From the NCBI GenBank assembly GCA_965220185.1, contig OZ244807.1:2852001-2916000 (forward strand): a stretch of 64,000 bases of DNA, in the 5' to 3' direction. The notes beneath the pieces were generated by a model. The model made no database searches and was not told the origin of the DNA. It was given only the letters and a program-made list of their open reading frames with translations. Numbering within the stretch: the stretch's first letter is position 1; every line of letters begins with the position of its first letter. The position numbers and the translations under genes were made by a program. Shown in pieces: positions 43,216 through 51,393 of this stretch. The stretch comes from Azotimanducus sp965220185 (lineage in GTDB: Bacteria; Pseudomonadota; Gammaproteobacteria; Pseudomonadales; Azotimanducaceae).

Positions 43216-44112
43216 GTGAATCTGCTGCGAAAACTGCTCGGGTCGACGCGCGAGCCCTTCACGGATAGCGGAGAATCCGGCACCGCGCTTGTTCTCAGTC
43301 TCGAGTCACTTGAGGAGTCTCTGCTGCTTGCTGATGCAGGGACCGCAGCGACTGCGACCCTGATAAAGGCGATCGAGCGAAAGGTTCCACGACGCCGCGC
43401 GCATGACCCGGCAGCCATTCGTGATGCCTTTCAAAGCGCCGCGCTCGACTTGCTTTCGCGCATCCAGCAGCCATTTGCACTTGGGCGCGCTCAGCCGACG
43501 GTGATTCTCATGGTCGGTGTCAACGGCGTTGGCAAAACCACAAGCATCGCCAAGCTCGCCCATCGCTTCACTTCTCAAGGCAAGTCGGTGATGCTCGCCG
43601 CGGGAGACACCTTTCGCGCGGCGGCGAGCGAGCAATTGCAAGCCTGGGGAGAGCGGCTCGGCGTGCCTGTGGTGCGCCAGCAGGCAGGCGCGGATTCAGC
43701 AGCAGTCATTTACGATGCCATAGAATCCGCGCACGCTCGCGGCACCGATGTGCTCATCGCCGACACCGCCGGGCGTCAGCACATCAAGAGCAATCTCATG
43801 CAGGAACTCGCCAAGGTCAAACGCATTGCTGCGCGTCACGAAGCCCAAGCGCCGCATCATGTGCTGCAAGTCATTGACGCTGGCACCGGCCAAAATGCGC
43901 TTCGGCAAATCGAGACTTTTGACAAGGAGATTGGCGTCACCGGCCTTGTGCTGACCAAGCTCGATAGCAGCGCCAAGGGTGGCATGGTGTTCTCCATCGC
44001 CGCGCAGCACCCTTTGCCGCTACAGTTCATCGGCATCGGCGAGCAGATGGACGCCTTGCAAGTCTTCAGCGCCAGCGACTTTGTGGACGCGCTTCTCGGA
44101 GGTGACGAATAG
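43216..44112 (+). CDS. ftsY: Signal recognition particle receptor FtsY
   Basis: 298 aa from GTG at 43216 (VNLLRKLLG); the 43162 start would lie inside the transposon and is unlikely. SRP GTPase NG domain: GVNGVGKTTSIAKLA (about 117), LAAGDTFRAAASEQL, VLIADTAGRQHI (about 199), VLTKLDSSAKGG (about 255). It docks ribosome-SRP complexes at the inner membrane. There is no long acidic A domain. The insertion 20 bp upstream must have separated it from its native promoter, so expression may rely on the element. Confidence 0.95.
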   Translation: MNLLRKLLGSTREPFTDSGESGTALVLSLESLEESLLLADAGTAATATLIKAIERKVPRRRAHDPAAIRDAFQSAALDLLSRIQQPFALGRAQPTVILMVGVNGVGKTTSIAKLAHRFTSQGKSVMLAAGDTFRAAASEQLQAWGERLGVPVVRQQAGADSAAVIYDAIESAHARGTDVLIADTAGRQHIKSNLMQELAKVKRIAARHEAQAPHHVLQVIDAGTGQNALRQIETFDKEIGVTGLVLTKLDSSAKGGMVFSIAAQHPLPLQFIGIGEQMDALQVFSASDFVDALLGGDE

Positions 44113-44113
44113 C

Positions 44114-44794
44114 ATGTTTGGCCTTGGCGTTCGGTTGACCGAAGTCACCAAAATGTTCGCAGGCCGCTCGCGCGGCGCACTGCAAAGCGTCTCGCACACC
44201 TTCGAGCCCGGCACCATCACCTTCGTGACAGGTCATTCCGGCGCAGGCAAAACAACCCTGCTGCGACTCATCATGAATCAGTTTCCGCCAACCTACGGGC
44301 AGGTGATTGTGGGGGATGTCAATCTCGCAACGCTGAAGGGGAGGCAACTGCCGCGCTTTCGCCAGCAACTTGGGGTGGTGTTTCAGGAGCACCACTTGCT
44401 GAGTGCTCGCACGGTACTCGACAACGTGATGCTGCCCTTGCGGATCAGCGGACGGTCACGAGCGCTGATGGAGTCGCGTGCGCTCAATGCGCTCGCCATC
44501 ATGGGACTTGATGACAAGGGCGATGTGTTTCCTGAACAACTGTCCACAGGAGAGCAGCAGCGGGTCGGCATCGCACGCGCGCTCGTCAATCGTCCGCGCC
44601 TGCTGCTTGCCGACGAGCCAACAGGCAACTTGGACCCGGAAATGTCGAAGAGTGTCATGCGCCTGTTTCGCGAATTTCGCGAGATCGGCACCACGGTCAT
44701 CGTCGCAAGCCACGACCTTGCGCTGATCGAAGCGTTTGGGGCACCATTCATTGAGCTTCGCGAAGGCGAACTTGTTGGACACACGAGGTCATGA
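44114..44794 (+). CDS. ftsE: Cell-division ATP-binding protein FtsE
   Basis: 226 aa from ATG at 44114, directly after the ftsY stop. ABC ATPase: GHSGAGKTTLLRLI (Walker A, about 37), LSTGEQQRVGIARAL (signature, about 135), LLLADEPTGNLD (Walker B, about 155), ASHDLAL (switch His). With FtsX it controls peptidoglycan hydrolase activation at the septum. Overlaps ftsX by 4 bp. Confidence 0.96.
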   Translation: MFGLGVRLTEVTKMFAGRSRGALQSVSHTFEPGTITFVTGHSGAGKTTLLRLIMNQFPPTYGQVIVGDVNLATLKGRQLPRFRQQLGVVFQEHHLLSARTVLDNVMLPLRISGRSRALMESRALNALAIMGLDDKGDVFPEQLSTGEQQRVGIARALVNRPRLLLADEPTGNLDPEMSKSVMRLFREFREIGTTVIVASHDLALIEAFGAPFIELREGELVGHTRS

Positions 44795-45765
44795 AGGACT
44801 CTGCGCCCGAGCTCTGGAACCAATCGGCGCCGCGCGATGGCGGCGTTGGCGCGCGCATTGTCGCGTGGGTGCGCGAACACGCATTGCTCTTCAGAGAATC
44901 CTTCGAGCACATCACACAAAATCTCATCGCCAGCCTGCTCGCGTGGACCCTCATCGGTATCGCGCTGTCGCTACCGCTCGGGCTGTACTTGATTCAAACG
45001 GGGCTGCAGCTCATCACCGGACCATGGTCCACGAGTCCGGGCGTCACCCTGTACTTGGAAGCTGACATCACAAACGAGCGCGTGACGGCACTGCAGAGGC
45101 TTCTTGAGGACGACATACGCATCGAGTCTGCGATTCATGTCTCGCCCGATGCCGCGCTTGATCAATTCAGTGAACTGATCGACCTCGACTCGCTCGTTGA
45201 AGATTTGACGAGCAATCCGCTGCCTAGCGCCTTCGACCTGGTGCCAGCGACTGGCCTGCTCGCGAACGATATGGAGCGCCTCGTCGAGGAACTTGAGTCG
45301 ATTGAAGAGGTGCGCGATGTCGTCAGCGAAGGGCTGTGGCTGAACCGCGTGTTGGCGCTCTCACAATTGGTCGAGCGCCTGTCCCTCATATTGGCGGCGC
45401 TCTTTGGTGTCGGCGCACTGCTGGTCACGGCAAGCTCAGTGCGCCTCGTGATTGAATCGCGACTCGCTGAATTGCAGGTGATGAGCCTCGTCGGGGCGAC
45501 ACCGCGCTTCATGCGTCGGCCATTCATCTACTTTGGTGTGCTGTACGGGCTCGGCGGCGGTCTTGTGGCCACCATGCTGATCTCGATCGGCATTCTGGTA
45601 CTGCGCGAACCGGCGCTTGAGTTTCTCGGCAGCTACGGCCTCGCTGTATCCGCGCTCGGATTTGACGCTTCGCTCGTCTTTCTCATACTTGTCGGGGCGG
45701 CTTTGATAGGCGCCATCGGCGCGCAAGGGGCGTGTAGACGACGCTTGAAATCGCTCGAAATATGA
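44791..45765 (+). CDS. ftsX: Cell-division protein FtsX
   Basis: 324 aa with the FtsX topology: one membrane segment near residues 52-72 (LIASLLAWTLIGIALSLPLG), a periplasmic domain, then three more segments (LILAALFGVGALLVTA, FGVLYGLGGGLVATMLISI, ASLVFLILVGAALIGAIG). Partner of FtsE; the pair links the divisome to septal hydrolases. Translationally coupled through ATGA. Confidence 0.95.
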   Translation: MKDSAPELWNQSAPRDGGVGARIVAWVREHALLFRESFEHITQNLIASLLAWTLIGIALSLPLGLYLIQTGLQLITGPWSTSPGVTLYLEADITNERVTALQRLLEDDIRIESAIHVSPDAALDQFSELIDLDSLVEDLTSNPLPSAFDLVPATGLLANDMERLVEELESIEEVRDVVSEGLWLNRVLALSQLVERLSLILAALFGVGALLVTASSVRLVIESRLAELQVMSLVGATPRFMRRPFIYFGVLYGLGGGLVATMLISIGILVLREPALEFLGSYGLAVSALGFDASLVFLILVGAALIGAIGAQGACRRRLKSLEI

Positions 45766-45774
45766 CCATATAGT
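45745..45774 (+). promoter_or_regulatory. Sigma-70-like promoter of rpoH
   Basis: TTGAAA (45745-45750), an 18 bp spacer and TATAGT (45769-45774) lie directly before the CIRCE element, which would cover the transcription start. Predicted by eye. Confidence 0.6.
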
Positions 45775-45777
45775 CAA

Positions 45778-45804
45778 TTAGCACTCTTGCGAAGGGAGTG
45801 CTAA
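45778..45804 (+). promoter_or_regulatory. CIRCE operator upstream of rpoH
   Basis: A perfect TTAGCACTC-N9-GAGTGCTAA, 50 bp before the rpoH start and just after the promoter. It implies HrcA repression of the heat-shock sigma factor, so the two heat-shock systems would be wired in series. The only other copy that I see is the groESL one. Confidence 0.95.
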
Positions 45805-45853
45805 AATGCGCAGCGGTGAGGTGAGTCCGAGCCAACATAAGGAGTAGTCGATC

Positions 45854-46732
45854 ATGTCAACAGCGCTCATCACATACAACGACCTGTCGCCGGGCGGCGA
45901 CCTGAACGCCTATGTCTCGGTGGTGAACAGCCTGCCAATCCTGAGCCTTGAAGAGGAACAGGCGCTGAGCCACCGCTTCTACTACGAGAACGACCTTGAT
46001 GCCGCACGCGGGCTCATTCTCGCCCACCTTCGGTTTGTCGTGCATCTTGCCCGCTCCTACAGTGGCTACGGCCTGCCGCTTGGCGACCTCATTCAAGAAG
46101 GCAACGTCGGCCTTATGAAAGCCGTCAAGCGCTTCAATCCTGAAAAAGGCGTTCGACTGGTGTCCTTTGCGGTTCACTGGATCAAGGCCGAGATGCACGA
46201 ATTTATCCTGCGCAACTGGCGCATTGTCAAAACCGCCACCACCAAGGCGCAGCGTAAACTCTTTTTCAATCTGCGCAGCGCCAAGTCGCGCCTCGGCTGG
46301 CTCACCAAAGACGAGACTGAATCGGTCGCGCGCGACCTCAACGTCAATCCAGAAGAAGTAACCCGCATGGAAAGCCGGCTTTCCACATCGGATGTGGCGT
46401 TTGACGGCTTCGCCGATGCTGATTCCGACGAATCGAGCTTCCATCCGGCGGACTATCTCTTCGACCCAAGTGACAACCCAGAAGCCGAAGTCGTGGAATC
46501 TGACTTTGAAGCCGCGTGGAGCGACGACTTGGCTGCGGCCATGGGCAGCCTTGATGAGCGCAGCCGTGACATTCTGCGTCGTCGCTGGCTCTCCGACAAG
46601 AAGGCGACCTTGCACGAATTAGCCGATGAGTATGGTGTCTCTGCCGAGCGCATCCGGCAGCTTGAAGCCAACGCCATGAAAAAGCTGCGTGCGGCGATGG
46701 CCGACTATGAGGAGTTCCTCGTCGCGGCATAA
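45854..46732 (+). CDS. rpoH: Heat-shock sigma factor RpoH (sigma-32)
   Basis: 292 aa. LILAHLRFVVHLARSYSGYG (region 2.1), GNVGLMKAVKRFNPEKGVRL (2.2-2.3), SFAVHWIKAEMHEFILRNWR (2.4), the RpoH box KAQRKLFFNLR, and region 4.2 TLHELADEYGVSAERIRQLE. It directs RNA polymerase to heat-shock promoters. It follows ftsX as in other gammaproteobacteria but has its own promoter with a CIRCE operator. Confidence 0.97.
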   Translation: MSTALITYNDLSPGGDLNAYVSVVNSLPILSLEEEQALSHRFYYENDLDAARGLILAHLRFVVHLARSYSGYGLPLGDLIQEGNVGLMKAVKRFNPEKGVRLVSFAVHWIKAEMHEFILRNWRIVKTATTKAQRKLFFNLRSAKSRLGWLTKDETESVARDLNVNPEEVTRMESRLSTSDVAFDGFADADSDESSFHPADYLFDPSDNPEAEVVESDFEAAWSDDLAAAMGSLDERSRDILRRRWLSDKKATLHELADEYGVSAERIRQLEANAMKKLRAAMADYEEFLVAA

Positions 46733-46747
46733 AGGCTCGCTCCGCGC

Positions 46748-47140
46748 ATGTCGCCGCAAGCCATTCTCATCTGGGGCGCATCGCTTACAGGGTTTGGTGT
46801 CCTGCTCGGTGCCTTCGGCGCGCATTCCTTGCGTTCGAGGCTGACAAGCGAAGCCTTCGAATGGTTCCAAACCGGCCTCAACTATCACTTCATTCACAGC
46901 CTGTCGCTGCTGGCGCTCGCGCTCATTCTGATCTGGCTGAGAACCATGACCGTGCCGTCGTCGTCGGGGTTCCTGCCGCACGCCGCCATTGCTTTTATCA
47001 TCGGCATCGTTCTTTTTAGCGGCTCGCTCTATTTGATGGCGCTCGGTGCGCCGCGCATGCTTGGCATGGTGACGCCCTTGGGCGGATTGGCGTTCCTGGT
47101 TGGCTGGATGCTCGTTGTCATCAGCATTGCACGATCCTAA
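46748..47140 (+). CDS. DUF423 small inner-membrane protein
   Basis: 130 aa, four hydrophobic segments. LTGFGVLLGAFGAHSLRSRL near the N-terminus and GSLYLMALGAPRMLGMVTPL and GGLAFLVGWMLV in the C-terminal half are the DUF423 (YgdD-like) signature. Function unknown. The 3' end overlaps the likely start of trmB. Confidence 0.9.
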   Translation: MSPQAILIWGASLTGFGVLLGAFGAHSLRSRLTSEAFEWFQTGLNYHFIHSLSLLALALILIWLRTMTVPSSSGFLPHAAIAFIIGIVLFSGSLYLMALGAPRMLGMVTPLGGLAFLVGWMLVVISIARS

Positions 47141-47798
47141 GCTCTATATTCGGCGCATGGGCCGACTGTCTTCGGCGCAGGCCCAAGCCATTGATGAACT
47201 TGGTCCTGCCTACATGCTGAGCGCCGACCAACCTCTTGATGCGGCGGCAAGCTTTGGGCGAGAAGCGCCGCTGATGCTCGAAATCGGGTTTGGGACAGGC
47301 ACTTCGCTGATCGCCTTCGCGCAGGAACACAAGCACTTCAATTGCCTCGGCATGGAGGTCTTCCAGCCGAGCATCGCAAACGCGCTGAAGGCGATTCACG
47401 CGACGTCGCTTGCGAATGTGCGCATCATGGACTGCGATGCGCGCAGCGCTGTGATGGCAACGCTAGGCCCGCAGAGCCTCACCGAGATCCACATCTACTT
47501 CCCCGACCCGTGGCCCAAGAAGCGGCACCATAAGCGCCGTTTGGTGAACGCCGACTTTGTGGCCAGGCTCGCGCATCGGATGTGCGGTGAAGGCCTGTTG
47601 CGGCTGGCAACGGACGATGCCGACTATGCGCAATCGATGCTCGCGGTGTGCGAGGCGGAAGGCCGATTAGAGAACGTGGCTGGCGAGAGACAGTTTGCGC
47701 CCGACGCTAGCGCCCGGCCATCGACTCGCTTCGAGCAGCGCGGCCGCAAGCTCGGTCATCGGATATTTGATCTTTGTTTTAGCAAGCTCGATGTATAA
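47127..47798 (+). CDS. trmB: tRNA (guanine46-N7)-methyltransferase
   Basis: About 223 aa, probably from TTG at 47127, because the conserved N-terminal block KLYIRRMGRLSSAQ starts there; a start at 47157 would cut into it. LMLEIGFGTGTSLIAFAQEH (SAM site), NCLGMEVFQPSI, and IYFPDPWPKKRHHKRRLV (family motif). It makes m7G46 in tRNA. It overlaps the DUF423 gene slightly and is probably co-transcribed. Confidence 0.93.
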   Translation: MHDPKLYIRRMGRLSSAQAQAIDELGPAYMLSADQPLDAAASFGREAPLMLEIGFGTGTSLIAFAQEHKHFNCLGMEVFQPSIANALKAIHATSLANVRIMDCDARSAVMATLGPQSLTEIHIYFPDPWPKKRHHKRRLVNADFVARLAHRMCGEGLLRLATDDADYAQSMLAVCEAEGRLENVAGERQFAPDASARPSTRFEQRGRKLGHRIFDLCFSKLDV

Positions 47799-48017
47799 GT
47801 TGCTAAGAATGAATAGCCAAAATCAAGTTTCCCTGCGTATTTCGTTGAACGAACATGCCCAACGCTGCTTGCTGCGCGGTTTTCATGTGTGCGCTTGGGC
47901 GTTTACTCGCACGAGAAGGCATCGACCTGCTTCCACAGCAGCGTTCTCGATCTTGAAATTACAAGCACCCATCAGCTCTTCGTCAATTTCGATTCCATTC
48001 TCATGTTGGTTTCGCAC
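47799..48017. other. Short region with uncertain small ORFs
   Basis: Two overlapping plus-strand ORFs (47809-48075, and 47889-48110) run from here into the convergent membrane-protein gene. Translation in either frame gives no recognised protein. It could be a frameshifted small gene, or nothing. Confidence 0.2.
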
Positions 48018-48734
48018 TCATCGTCGGAAGGACAGTACGCCGTGTCTGATTCTCACTGCATTAACTCTACGATGAGAACTATAGATAAAGAAGAATGTGG
48101 TAGCAAATAGCCCCCATAGCTTTTGCGGTGCGCCAACATGGTTGAGGTAACGAACTCCAACGGCACCTCCCACGAACGCCAGTGCCACATTTAGAAAACT
48201 CGCAAAAAACGCCAGCATGGCACCGCCAAACAAGCCGGTCGCCGTGAGTGGCATGTAGAAATAAGCGTTGATCAACGCCTCAACCAGCACAACAAGAAGT
48301 GCCCACAAAACTTGTACTAGGCGATCATCCTCACTTGCACCTCTCGTTCTAGTCGTGGAAACTCGTGGTTTGGCGGGGGGAGCTTTATCTTTAACGTGCG
48401 CCGAAGCGACTCCACTCTCGTCCGAACCGCGCTTTGGGTCTGCCTTCCTTCTTCCAAGACTTTACCGAGACGGCTCTCGGCTTGAGTTGCCGACTGAATT
48501 TCCTTGTTCACTTCGCTCCGGATTTGCGCCAGTGCTTCTTTTTGGGACTTATATACATGACTCCACCAAGTGGTGTCTTGCTACGTCTTGACGTTTCACA
48601 GGCCGACCGATGTCGCCACCTCCATGTCTGGGTGTCCATGCTGTGTTATTCGACAGCGGGCGTTGATTTTGTTCGGGTAGGGAAAGGCATATAATTCCCA
48701 TATAATTTGAGTTTGAAGCGGATGCGGGGCGACT

Positions 48735-48875
48735 ATGGCACACGGCCTTGAGCAAGTGCCGCCACTCGACCGAATGTATTTTGCATGGTTGGGTAAAGAC
48801 TGGATGCTTGGTCATTTGCGGTACCGAGAAAAGAGTTTAGCGCGGCAGGAACGAATCGCTTCCCATGCTCGCTGA
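48735..48875 (+). CDS. Small ORF upstream of the nucleotidyltransferase-HEPN gene
   Basis: 46 aa, starting MAHGLEQVPPLDRMYFAWLG and ending RQERIASHAR. It lies inside the transposon, 41 bp before the 323 aa gene. Two TATAAT-like stretches at about 48690-48710 precede it. It could be an antitoxin, but only position supports this. Too short to be sure that it is a gene. Confidence 0.35.
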   Translation: MAHGLEQVPPLDRMYFAWLGKDWMLGHLRYREKSLARQERIASHAR

Positions 48876-48916
48876 TGCCGTTCAAGCCATTCGATTCGAT
48901 CTAGGGAGATACGCCG

Positions 48917-49888
48917 ATGGCCTTGGATATTCCTGAAGTGATACAAGCAGACGCTGATGCGGCACTTGAACATCTCAACGCGAAAGCGATTGTGCTGTTT
49001 GGTTCTCGTGTTCGAGACGATTGGCGTGAGGACAGTGATTGGGATATTGCGTGTATCACGGAGGCGGATACAGACAACAGAATATCGTTGTTTCACCAAT
49101 CCTTGGACACTTGGCATGAAGTGAATTATTTCGTTGTGCCAGAACACATCTTGATTGATCGTTCTCGGTATGTCGGAGATGTGTATCGGGATATCGCATT
49201 CCACGGGCAAGTGCTTGCCGGGGCGTATAATTTCGGTCATTTACAAACCGGCAATCCAGTGACAGATTATCGATTGTTTGTGACCCATATTGTTCGAGCG
49301 GAAGCGGAACTTCGACAAGGGGCAAATTGGTACGAACAGATTCACGAGAAAGACGGTGCTGTGAGGGATCTTGCGTATTGCAATTCGTTTGTGAGTTGCA
49401 GTTCGGATGCGGCAGAACGCTTAGCGAAAGCGTTGTTGATGCGTCTCGGTATTGACCCGAAACCGACACATGACGTGCAGGTACTTGCACAACAAGCGAG
49501 AAACGCAGGGCATCAACGAGAGGCAGGGCTGATCGAACCGCTGAACGGGCATGCGTCCCTTGGTCATATTGCGCATTATCGAGTTGAGCAGTCTGTTGGT
49601 GAATGCGGGGTGGCTGCTGTGCGGTATGTCGGTGCGTTGAAGCTCTATGTGGCGATGATGCAAGACCTCCCACACACAGACATCGTTCTTCCTGAAGTTC
49701 AATATGCTGAGACGAATCGATTGTTGCGGTCTGTTGTTGCGGCGTTTTCGGTTGAAGGGGACGTTGAGGGCAGGATTGATGAAGTTTGTGTGTTGCTCAA
49801 CGCACGAGAAGAATTACATACACACGCCGTCGAAATACAACGTGGGTTTACACAGTTCCTTCAACGCGAAACCACGTTATCGCGCTAA
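48917..49888 (+). CDS. Nucleotidyltransferase-HEPN fusion protein
   Basis: 323 aa. The N-terminal nucleotidyltransferase (MNT) motif is VLFGSRVRDDWREDSDWDI (about residues 26-44), that is G-S-x(n)-D-x-D. The second half is helical and resembles a HEPN domain (DLAYCNSFVSCSSDAAERLA about 155; C-terminal HTHAVEIQRGF), without a clear R-x4-H. In MntA-HepT systems the MNT enzyme adenylylates the HEPN RNase toxin to silence it; here both parts seem fused. It is the only substantial cargo of the 48544-49996 transposon. A defence or toxin-antitoxin role is inferred. Confidence 0.7.
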   Translation: MALDIPEVIQADADAALEHLNAKAIVLFGSRVRDDWREDSDWDIACITEADTDNRISLFHQSLDTWHEVNYFVVPEHILIDRSRYVGDVYRDIAFHGQVLAGAYNFGHLQTGNPVTDYRLFVTHIVRAEAELRQGANWYEQIHEKDGAVRDLAYCNSFVSCSSDAAERLAKALLMRLGIDPKPTHDVQVLAQQARNAGHQREAGLIEPLNGHASLGHIAHYRVEQSVGECGVAAVRYVGALKLYVAMMQDLPHTDIVLPEVQYAETNRLLRSVVAAFSVEGDVEGRIDEVCVLLNAREELHTHAVEIQRGFTQFLQRETTLSR

Positions 49889-50145
49889 TTTTCTCGCATG
49901 CCGTTTTGCGTGTGCGATGTGCTTTCTGCGGTTTCGGCCTGTGAAACGTCAAGAAGTAGCAAGACACCACTTGGTGGAGTTATGTATATAAATCCCTTCT
50001 TTTTCCACTTGGGTAGGTTCGGTCGCATCCGGTGCTGGCACGCTCTTTAAGGCATCGTCCTGACCACGCTTAATCAAGTCTAAGCTGTTGACGATCCTTT
50101 CGTATACTGACGGGATATTCACATCATTCTCCTTAACGGTCGTAC

Positions 50146-51351
50146 CTAAATCTGCCTAACCTTCGCATCAATATGCGCCTTCAAACTTGGAATACCCAAT
50201 TTGATTTCGTCACTCTTGTCGCCCGTCGTGAATAGGCCTCGCTTGAGTGAGATCTCGATGAAGTGCTCTGGCTGCGCGATGTCCTTGTCTCGGCAGATAT
50301 CGAGTAAACCGTCAATGACAATCGTATCGGCGGATTGGATTTCCTGCAGCACGCGATGGATTTGCCGCGTCGTGTATGGTCGCATCGTTGACAGAACGCG
50401 CTCGTAATACGCTCGCTTCGGCGTATCGATTGCTTGCAGAATCGCCTCGGGAGTGAGCTTCTTGTCAGGATGCTGATGAATATGCTCACCCATGCATTGC
50501 ACAGCGGTCTGAAGGTGCGCCGGGAATCCCACGCAGGCTTCAATCACCACATCCATAGCCTGTTTGTTGAAATAGCGCTTGACGAGTCGTGTGGATTCAT
50601 CTGCGGCCATCGCGTGCATCTGGCACAAGTATTCAGCGACGCCGGTGGAAAAAACCTCACGCGACACGACATCATCCAAAGCTTCAAGCTTCAGGCCGCT
50701 TTCCGGCCGATAGATTTTCAGATGAATGGCCAAGATTTCTGGGGCGATCGGCAGCCCTGCCATACAAATGAGAATTGGCGCTCCGAATTTGACCAGTCCT
50801 TTTTGAAAACCCAAGAAGAACGCGCCGTTCTGTGGCGCGATTTCCTGCACTTCGTCCACAGTAATGAGCAGCAATTTGTCCCTAAACTCATCAGCGTGGT
50901 CTAAAAGCCAGTAACGATAGATGCCTTGTGGTTCATGGATTTCGGTTTCAACTTGTCCACCCCTGCCCTCTAGCACGCCGAAAAGCGAAGCCCCGGCCTC
51001 CACAGATGAAGACCTTGTTCTCTGCTTCATACCCTCAAGCAGTCTCTCAGGGTCGCCGAGCGACCTGATCGTTTCACGGATTAAGCCTCGCTCATTGACG
51101 ACATCGTTCGGCGAATCCAAGTCTAGATGCACAACATCAAATCCGAAATCCCGCAGCTCCTTCGGCAATACCGAAAGAAAGGCTGTTTTACCGATGCCCG
51201 GCACGCCTTGCACGAGGAAGAACGGGCTGTAGTGCCCCCCTTGCTCGACCACCCGCTGCGTATCCTTGAGCTTTTGCCCAATGATGCGAAATTCCTCGTG
51301 CCTGCCCGCGAAGTGATACGGCGTGCTGCGTTCAGAGGTCGGTAGGTTCAT
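50146..51351 (-). CDS. AAA ATPase, divergent family copy 4 of 4
   Basis: 401 aa. Walker A VQGVPGIGKTAFLSVL (about 48), Walker B LLLITVDEVQEIAP (about 162), sensor-like ILICMAGLP. The C-terminal end LGIPSLKAHIDAKVRQI parallels IPIPSMHDYIKNRT of the other three ATPases, and lengths agree, so I group them. It differs by having an operon partner: the coiled-coil membrane protein gene 23 bp downstream. An ATPase plus membrane protein recalls defence pairs, but the role is unknown. The ATPase frame is intact while its partner is disrupted. Confidence 0.65.
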   Translation of the reverse strand: MNLPTSERSTPYHFAGRHEEFRIIGQKLKDTQRVVEQGGHYSPFFLVQGVPGIGKTAFLSVLPKELRDFGFDVVHLDLDSPNDVVNERGLIRETIRSLGDPERLLEGMKQRTRSSSVEAGASLFGVLEGRGGQVETEIHEPQGIYRYWLLDHADEFRDKLLLITVDEVQEIAPQNGAFFLGFQKGLVKFGAPILICMAGLPIAPEILAIHLKIYRPESGLKLEALDDVVSREVFSTGVAEYLCQMHAMAADESTRLVKRYFNKQAMDVVIEACVGFPAHLQTAVQCMGEHIHQHPDKKLTPEAILQAIDTPKRAYYERVLSTMRPYTTRQIHRVLQEIQSADTIVIDGLLDICRDKDIAQPEHFIEISLKRGLFTTGDKSDEIKLGIPSLKAHIDAKVRQI

Positions 51352-51393
51352 GCCCCGGGACTTGGCGCCAAGTGAGACTTTTCGATTATAGGC

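Larger units (their letters stand above)
48544..49996. mobile_element. Transposon with two right ends carrying a nucleotidyltransferase-HEPN gene
   Basis: Both ends are right-end type. GGGACTTATATACATGACTC at 48544 and its inverse at 49977-49996 extend inward as imperfect inverted repeats of about 60 bp (CACCAAGTGGTG, GTCTTGCTAC, GACGTTTCACAGGCCG). TTCTTTTT flanks both sides exactly (48536-48543 and 49997-50004). The 1453 bp unit has no tnpB and no transposase. Its cargo is a 46 aa ORF and a 323 aa gene. It inserted into a minus-strand coiled-coil gene, and removal restores the frame. Confidence 0.9.
48018..50122 (-). pseudogene. Coiled-coil membrane protein gene interrupted by a transposon
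   Basis: Starts at GTG 50122 with GGAGA 5 bp ahead (MNIPSVYERIVNSLDLIKRG), 23 bp after the ATPase gene. Coding runs to 49997, is interrupted by the unit 48544-49996, and resumes at 48535. Removing the unit and one TTCTTTTT gives the continuous TEPTQVEKEALAQIRSEVNK. The frame then reads a coiled coil (AESRLGKVLEEGRQ) to a stop at 48317. The membrane part (LVQVLWALLVVLVEALINAY, GLFGGAMLAFFASFLNVALA) follows in another frame to 48018, so a second lesion, a frameshift near 48320-48340, is likely. Probably a membrane partner of the ATPase. Confidence 0.75.
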
